Positions 60,360-64,000 of a stretch of DNA of 64,000 nt are shown here, piece after piece. A model generated the notes under the pieces. The model was not told where the DNA came from and did no database searches. It saw only the letters and a program-made list of their open reading frames with translations. How positions within the stretch are numbered: position 1 is the stretch's first letter; each line of letters starts with the position of its first letter. The position numbers were made by a program, and so were the translations under genes. Origin of the DNA: Zymobacter sp047495495 (GTDB lineage: Bacteria > Pseudomonadota > Gammaproteobacteria > Pseudomonadales > Halomonadaceae); NCBI RefSeq assembly GCF_047495495.1, contig NZ_CP179930.1, positions 2,542,001-2,606,000 on the forward strand, written 5' to 3'.

Positions 60360-60848
60360 TCAACGTGCGGGGGTGTCCAGTGCGCGCTCGATGTCACGCC
60401 GCATGCGCTCGGGACGCAGCGTCGGTGAATAGCGATGCAGCACCTGCCCATCGCGGGAAATCAGGAACTTGGTGAAATTCCATTTAATCGCACGAGTGCC
60501 CAGCACGCCGCGGGCTTCACGCTCAAGATAGGCAAAAAGCGGATGGGCATTACGTCCATTGACGAATACTTTTTCCATCAACGGGAATTGGATGCTGTAG
60601 CTCGCGCAGGCCCTGGCGATATCGCGCCCTTCCTCAGGCGTCTGATGGGCGAACTGATCACAGGGGAACGCCAGCAGCGTCAGCCCTTGATCGTGATAGC
60701 GTTCGTACAGGGCCTCCAGCGCGGCCAGCTGAGGGGTAAAACGACAATGGGTAGCGATGTTGACGATCAACAACACCTGCCCCTTGAGCGCATGCAAGTT
60801 GAAGGGCGTCCCTTCCAGCGTATGGCATGGAAGCGAATACAGTGACAT
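60360..60848 (-). CDS. Glutathione peroxidase-family protein with altered active site
   Basis: A 162-aa thioredoxin-fold peroxidase. Family motifs FPCDQFAHQTP and IKWNFTKFLISRDG are intact (the latter holding the active-site Trp and Asn). The peroxidatic motif reads NIATHCRFTPQL instead of the usual NVASKCGFTPQY: the Cys is kept but the following Gly is Arg. The start at 60848 has GAGG eight nt upstream. It might reduce peroxides with thioredoxin, as most bacterial members do. Confidence 0.85.
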   Translation of the reverse strand: MSLYSLPCHTLEGTPFNLHALKGQVLLIVNIATHCRFTPQLAALEALYERYHDQGLTLLAFPCDQFAHQTPEEGRDIARACASYSIQFPLMEKVFVNGRNAHPLFAYLEREARGVLGTRAIKWNFTKFLISRDGQVLHRYSPTLRPERMRRDIERALDTPAR

Positions 60849-61043
60849 GAACATTTCCTCGCACTCTGACGGCAACGGCCCTTGCCTGATAGCCCTTCCC
60901 TCGGCGCGGCACGGGCGTCTGGCTGAGCAAGAGGAAAGAGCATAGAGCCTTCATTCTAGCGGGTGATGGCGCAGCCCGCGAAGCGGAACGGGCCGTTTGC
61001 CGAACGGGTGTTTGTCATGTCGTCCGTGACAGTGGAATCGTGC

Positions 61044-61550
61044 TCAGGCGGCCGTCAGCCAGCCCTGTGAGACCAGCATCGACAACGCCACGCGGGTATC
61101 CGGAGTGACATTATCGAGCGCCAGCGCCTGCTGCGGGGTCAGCCACTGCACATCGACCACTTCGCTGGCTTGCAACGCCAGTGGGCCATTGTGCTCGGTC
61201 AGATACACCCCGCCGAAGCAGTGCAGGCGCGCATCGGTATAGCGGAAATCGAAACAGTGCGTCAGCTTGCGGCGCCGGATACCCAGCTCTTCGAACAGCT
61301 CGCGGCGCGCTCCCGCGTGCAGGCTTTCACCCGCATCCACGACGCCACCCGCCGCTAGGTCATAGGCGCCCGGAAAGATGTCCTTGGTCATGGTGCGCCG
61401 CTGCACACACAGTTGCCCTTGGGCGTTATGCACGAAGATATAGCTGGCCTGATGCCAGAGCTTGAAGCGGCGCACGAACGCCCGCGTTGCTGACCCACAG
61501 GGTCGATTGCGTGCATCGACTACCTGAACCCATTCCTGCGCTGGTGACAT
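61044..61550 (-). CDS. NUDIX hydrolase (YfcD-like)
   Basis: A 168-aa protein with the NUDIX box GGVVDAGESLHAGARRELFE followed by ELGI, fitting Gx5Ex7REUxEExGU. The N-terminal VVDARNRPCGSATRAFVRR and WHQASYIFVHNAQGQL lead into LCVQRRTMTKDIFPGAYDLA, as in YfcD and isopentenyl-diphosphate isomerase-like members. The start at 61550 follows AGGAGAAGG; the longer frame is Arg-rich and not conserved. Substrate unknown. Confidence 0.88.
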   Translation of the reverse strand: MSPAQEWVQVVDARNRPCGSATRAFVRRFKLWHQASYIFVHNAQGQLCVQRRTMTKDIFPGAYDLAAGGVVDAGESLHAGARRELFEELGIRRRKLTHCFDFRYTDARLHCFGGVYLTEHNGPLALQASEVVDVQWLTPQQALALDNVTPDTRVALSMLVSQGWLTAA

Positions 61551-62059
61551 ACGTCGCCTTCTCCTGTACTCGGCGTAAGCGCCCGCTTTCGCTGGCCCGA
61601 TATTCCAGTCAGACACTGTCAGGCACGATATGATTCCGCGCCGGCCCCGGCCTTTGCGGTCAGCGTATCCTATGAACCGCTATCATGCAGTGGCATCCCT
61701 GTAGCGAATTGAAAATAACCTTCCACAATTGCACGCTGCTCATGCCTTGCCACTGTGCCCTTCATTGACCCTCCGGCACGGCGCTGGCCGCACGCTCCCC
61801 TGGCACCTGTTGATATGCGATGCGCGGTCAGCATGACGAAATGCTTGATCTTTGGGTTGCTCTGGTCGTATATGACTCACGGTGCGGCACCGCCTCAGCG
61901 GTAACCCGATAGCGTCCGGTGTTTATGCGTCGAATGCGTCATGGGTCATCTTTCAGATCTAGCGCCGCCTCCTACTCCTTACTTGAGGGCAGCCCATGTG
62001 GCCCTCGCGTTCTATGATGTCTGCGATCCCGTCGCACCCCAGCCCAATTAGAGGTGGTC
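61551..62059. other. Intergenic region between divergent genes, no gene seen
   Basis: About 510 nt between the NUDIX hydrolase and the MFS transporter. No supported ORF, tRNA-like fold or strong hairpin was seen. Confidence 0.5.
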
Positions 62060-63373
62060 ATGCCCCGTCACTTGCTGGCAATCACGATTGCGCCCATTCT
62101 CGGCCTTTTCATCATCAGTACCGGTAACGGGCTGATTTCGTCGCTGACACCGCTGCGCCTAGATGCCATGGGTGAATCGGCAATGGTGATCGGGCTTATC
62201 AGTGCTGCCTACTTCGTCGGACTGACAATCGGGGCGTTCTGCAATGACCGTCTGATCATCCGCACGGGCCATATCCGCGCTTACAGCAGTTTCGCCTCGC
62301 TGACCGCCGTCACCATCCTGCTGCAAGGCATGCTGGTCAATCCGTGGGCATGGTTCGTGCTGCGCCTGATCAATGGCTGGGCGACGATGGGCGTGTTTTT
62401 GGTAGTGGAAAGCTGGCTGTTGCTGGCCGCCGATCAAAACAATCGCGGCCGCTTGCTAGCGGTCTACATGATTGCGCTCTACGGTTCTTGCCTGATCAGC
62501 CAGGTGGGGTTAGGCAACATCGACGGTATGGGCGTCGACTCGCCGTTCATGCTGGCGGGCACGCTGTCCGCGCTGTCGGTCGTTCCGATGGTGGTCATTC
62601 CCCGTATCGCCCCAGAGATGGAGCGCGTCGAACCGGTCATGCCGCAGCAATTGCTGAAGCTGACGCCGACAGGGGTGATGGGCTGTTTCGGGTCGGGGAT
62701 CGCGCTGGCGGCCATCTATTCACTGCTACCGCTCTACCTTCAACGCGTAGGGATGGACGTCCGTCAGGTGGGCCATATGATGGCCTACGTGATTTTCGGG
62801 GCCATGCTGCTGCAGTATCCGGTGGGCCGCTGGTCCGACCGACAGGATCGTCAACGGGTGCTGATCGTGCTGAGTGCGCTCTGCGTACTGATTTCAGCCG
62901 CCATCATCGTACTGCCAAACTCACCGTTTATCGGTCTGCTGATGTTCCTGCTGGGCGGGGGAATATTTTCGCTCTATCCGGTATCGGTCAGTCACGCGGC
63001 CGACCGTACTTCAGCGGATGCTCTGGTACGTATGATTCAAGGGATGCTGCTGATCAACTCCTTCGGTTCAGCCATCAGTCCGCTGATCATTTCGCCGGTT
63101 ATGTCCGGCGTCGGGGCTAGCGGCCTGTTCTGGTCACTGGCCGTGCTGCACCTGTTCCTGCTGGTGTTCTTCATCTGGCGCCGTATGGTTCGTCCGGCAC
63201 CGGTACCGGTCGCACCGTTCGAACCGTCAACGCAGATGACACCGATTGGGGCCGAGCTGCGCGTTACGGATGATCTGGTGGCTGGCGCGCTCGATCAGGA
63301 CATGGCCGCTACGCCGGAAATGGCCGCCGAACGCAACCCATTGTCCGATGACGACGCACCCGCACAGCCCTGA
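62060..63373 (+). CDS. MFS transporter, YcaD-like
   Basis: A 437-aa inner-membrane transporter with twelve helices and a polar C-terminal tail (about 385-437). The N-half has ISAAYFVGLTIGAFCNDRLI and RLINGWATMGVFLVVESWLL, and the C-half YPVGRWSDRQDRQRVLI, the MFS loop motif. The overall pattern matches the YcaD/UMF-type sugar-phosphate-independent group. The start at 62060 is preferred to a GTG at 62054 because AGAGG is five nt upstream. Substrate unknown. Confidence 0.87.
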   Translation: MPRHLLAITIAPILGLFIISTGNGLISSLTPLRLDAMGESAMVIGLISAAYFVGLTIGAFCNDRLIIRTGHIRAYSSFASLTAVTILLQGMLVNPWAWFVLRLINGWATMGVFLVVESWLLLAADQNNRGRLLAVYMIALYGSCLISQVGLGNIDGMGVDSPFMLAGTLSALSVVPMVVIPRIAPEMERVEPVMPQQLLKLTPTGVMGCFGSGIALAAIYSLLPLYLQRVGMDVRQVGHMMAYVIFGAMLLQYPVGRWSDRQDRQRVLIVLSALCVLISAAIIVLPNSPFIGLLMFLLGGGIFSLYPVSVSHAADRTSADALVRMIQGMLLINSFGSAISPLIISPVMSGVGASGLFWSLAVLHLFLLVFFIWRRMVRPAPVPVAPFEPSTQMTPIGAELRVTDDLVAGALDQDMAATPEMAAERNPLSDDDAPAQP

Positions 63374-63388
63374 TTCGTTCCATAACAC

Positions 63389-63422
63389 AACGCCCCCGCA
63401 CGGTGATCCGTGCGGGGGCGTT
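63389..63422. terminator. Strong bidirectional terminator
   Basis: A 15-bp perfect stem (AACGCCCCCGCACGG, 63389-63403 with 63408-63422) and 4-nt loop, between the convergent MFS and zinc-ribbon genes. Confidence 0.8.
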
Positions 63423-63463
63423 GTCGCATTCATCCTTGATGAATCTCTTGGCGGCCTCAGCGG

Positions 63464-63754
63464 CTAGAGTTCACCCACGCTGTCCTGTACTACGGTTACC
63501 ACGTCCACATCAGCGGAAATCTCGTCGAGCAGAGGATGCAAGGCATTGACCGGCTTCGCTAGCGCCGTCAGTGTCACCATCAGCAGTGCCGAGGTCGCCA
63601 GTGCCCAGCGACGACGCACACGCTGGCGCCAGGCCATATGCCGGCGCTGACCCACGCGGTGCCACCAGCCTTCGATATGAAAGCCGCAGATTGGGCAACC
63701 ACTCGTGGCATGTTCAATGCGTTTCTTACAGTCTGGGCAAGTGATCTTGGACAT
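63464..63754 (-). CDS. Small zinc-ribbon membrane protein
   Basis: A 96-aa protein. Two CxxC knuckles (TCPDCKKR and CPICGFH, residues 5-24) form a zinc ribbon. A basic stretch (RRHMAWRQRVRRRW) and one hydrophobic helix (ALATSALLMVTLTALA) follow, with a short acidic tail. Layout similar to the zinc-ribbon proteins at 26469-28109 but with a single helix. The ATG at 63754 has no strong ribosome-binding site. Confidence 0.65.
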   Translation of the reverse strand: MSKITCPDCKKRIEHATSGCPICGFHIEGWWHRVGQRRHMAWRQRVRRRWALATSALLMVTLTALAKPVNALHPLLDEISADVDVVTVVQDSVGEL

Positions 63755-64000
63755 GTCGTCAGCAGCGGTATGAAAATGGATGAACGTCAGAGGGGGCGGA
63801 GTATACGCCTGCTTCCCCTACCCCCTGCAACCCCCTTGGGGAGTGAATATCCGCTTCATTTTTACTTTCTTTTAGGAAGTCGCCCTAAAACCGTGGATTG
63901 CAGCGTATCTGATTCCACCTTTTCCTCTGCCCGTACGGCGCGCATCGACAACCCTCATCGACTTGCCTAGTCTGAAAGACAGCACTATCCCCTCGTACAG
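63755..64000. other. Right window edge, no gene seen
   Basis: The last 246 nt hold no supported coding region; open frames here only overlap the zinc-ribbon gene in antisense. Confidence 0.5.

Noticed and set aside
62344..63120. 258-codon plus-strand ORF
   Set aside because: Out-of-frame shadow inside the MFS transporter gene.

Overview
The window looks like a chromosome segment from a gammaproteobacterium, most likely of the Halomonadaceae (a Zymobacter, Kushneria or Carnimonas type). This is inferred from the moderately GC-rich housekeeping genes, the fabY / coaD / YfhL-type ferredoxin neighbourhood shared with Pseudomonas and Halomonas, trpBA with a divergent trpI, and glnE. No rRNA, tRNA, transposase, integrase or CRISPR array was seen.

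Layout. 1-7847 (all minus): a carbohydrate-type porin cut by the window edge, an alpha/beta hydrolase, glnE, and an ackA-pta acetate operon. 8250-16057: a large Sel1-repeat protein, a PchB-like chorismate mutase, the ribose-5-phosphate-type vitamin B6 synthase pdxST with a divergent MocR regulator (pdxR), dgkA and argC. 16642-23331 (plus): a tight five-gene operon that looks like an exopolysaccharide factory. It holds a GDP-mannose maker, an outer-membrane barrel, a membrane GT2 synthase with an N-terminal MshEN-type (c-di-GMP binding) module, a polytopic membrane protein, and a secreted GH113-like glycosidase. 23722-28400: a trimeric autotransporter with 105-nt repeats, small membrane proteins (DUF4282, zinc ribbon, DUF805) and a lone tatA. 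28514-39779: dacB, a TrmB-like methyltransferase, fabY (TTG start), coaD, a ferredoxin, a MATE pump, a FlxA-like protein, an unlisted 45-aa ORF, trpBA and trpI.

39780-52814 is an accessory island, all on the minus strand: vgrG, a full-length rhs ending in a deaminase-like toxin with a SUKH-type immunity gene, then two displaced rhs C-terminal cassettes (each core fragment + toxin + immunity gene) and the decayed remains of a further gene. The toxin and immunity parts are AT-rich; the rhs core is GC-rich. The first displaced core fragment is a gap-free 1562-bp copy of part of the main gene, which suits toxin-tip switching by homologous recombination. 53344-64000: a HAD phosphatase, an aldo/keto reductase, a CPA1 Na+/H+ antiporter, a large MscS-type channel, a glutathione peroxidase-like protein, a NUDIX hydrolase, an MFS transporter and a small zinc-ribbon membrane protein.

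The strongest candidates for an undescribed system are the exopolysaccharide operon at 16642-23331 (cellulose-operon logic rebuilt from different parts: MshEN instead of PilZ, GH113-like instead of GH8) and the three-cassette Rhs array at 40019-49997. All family names come from motifs read by eye; no database search was run.
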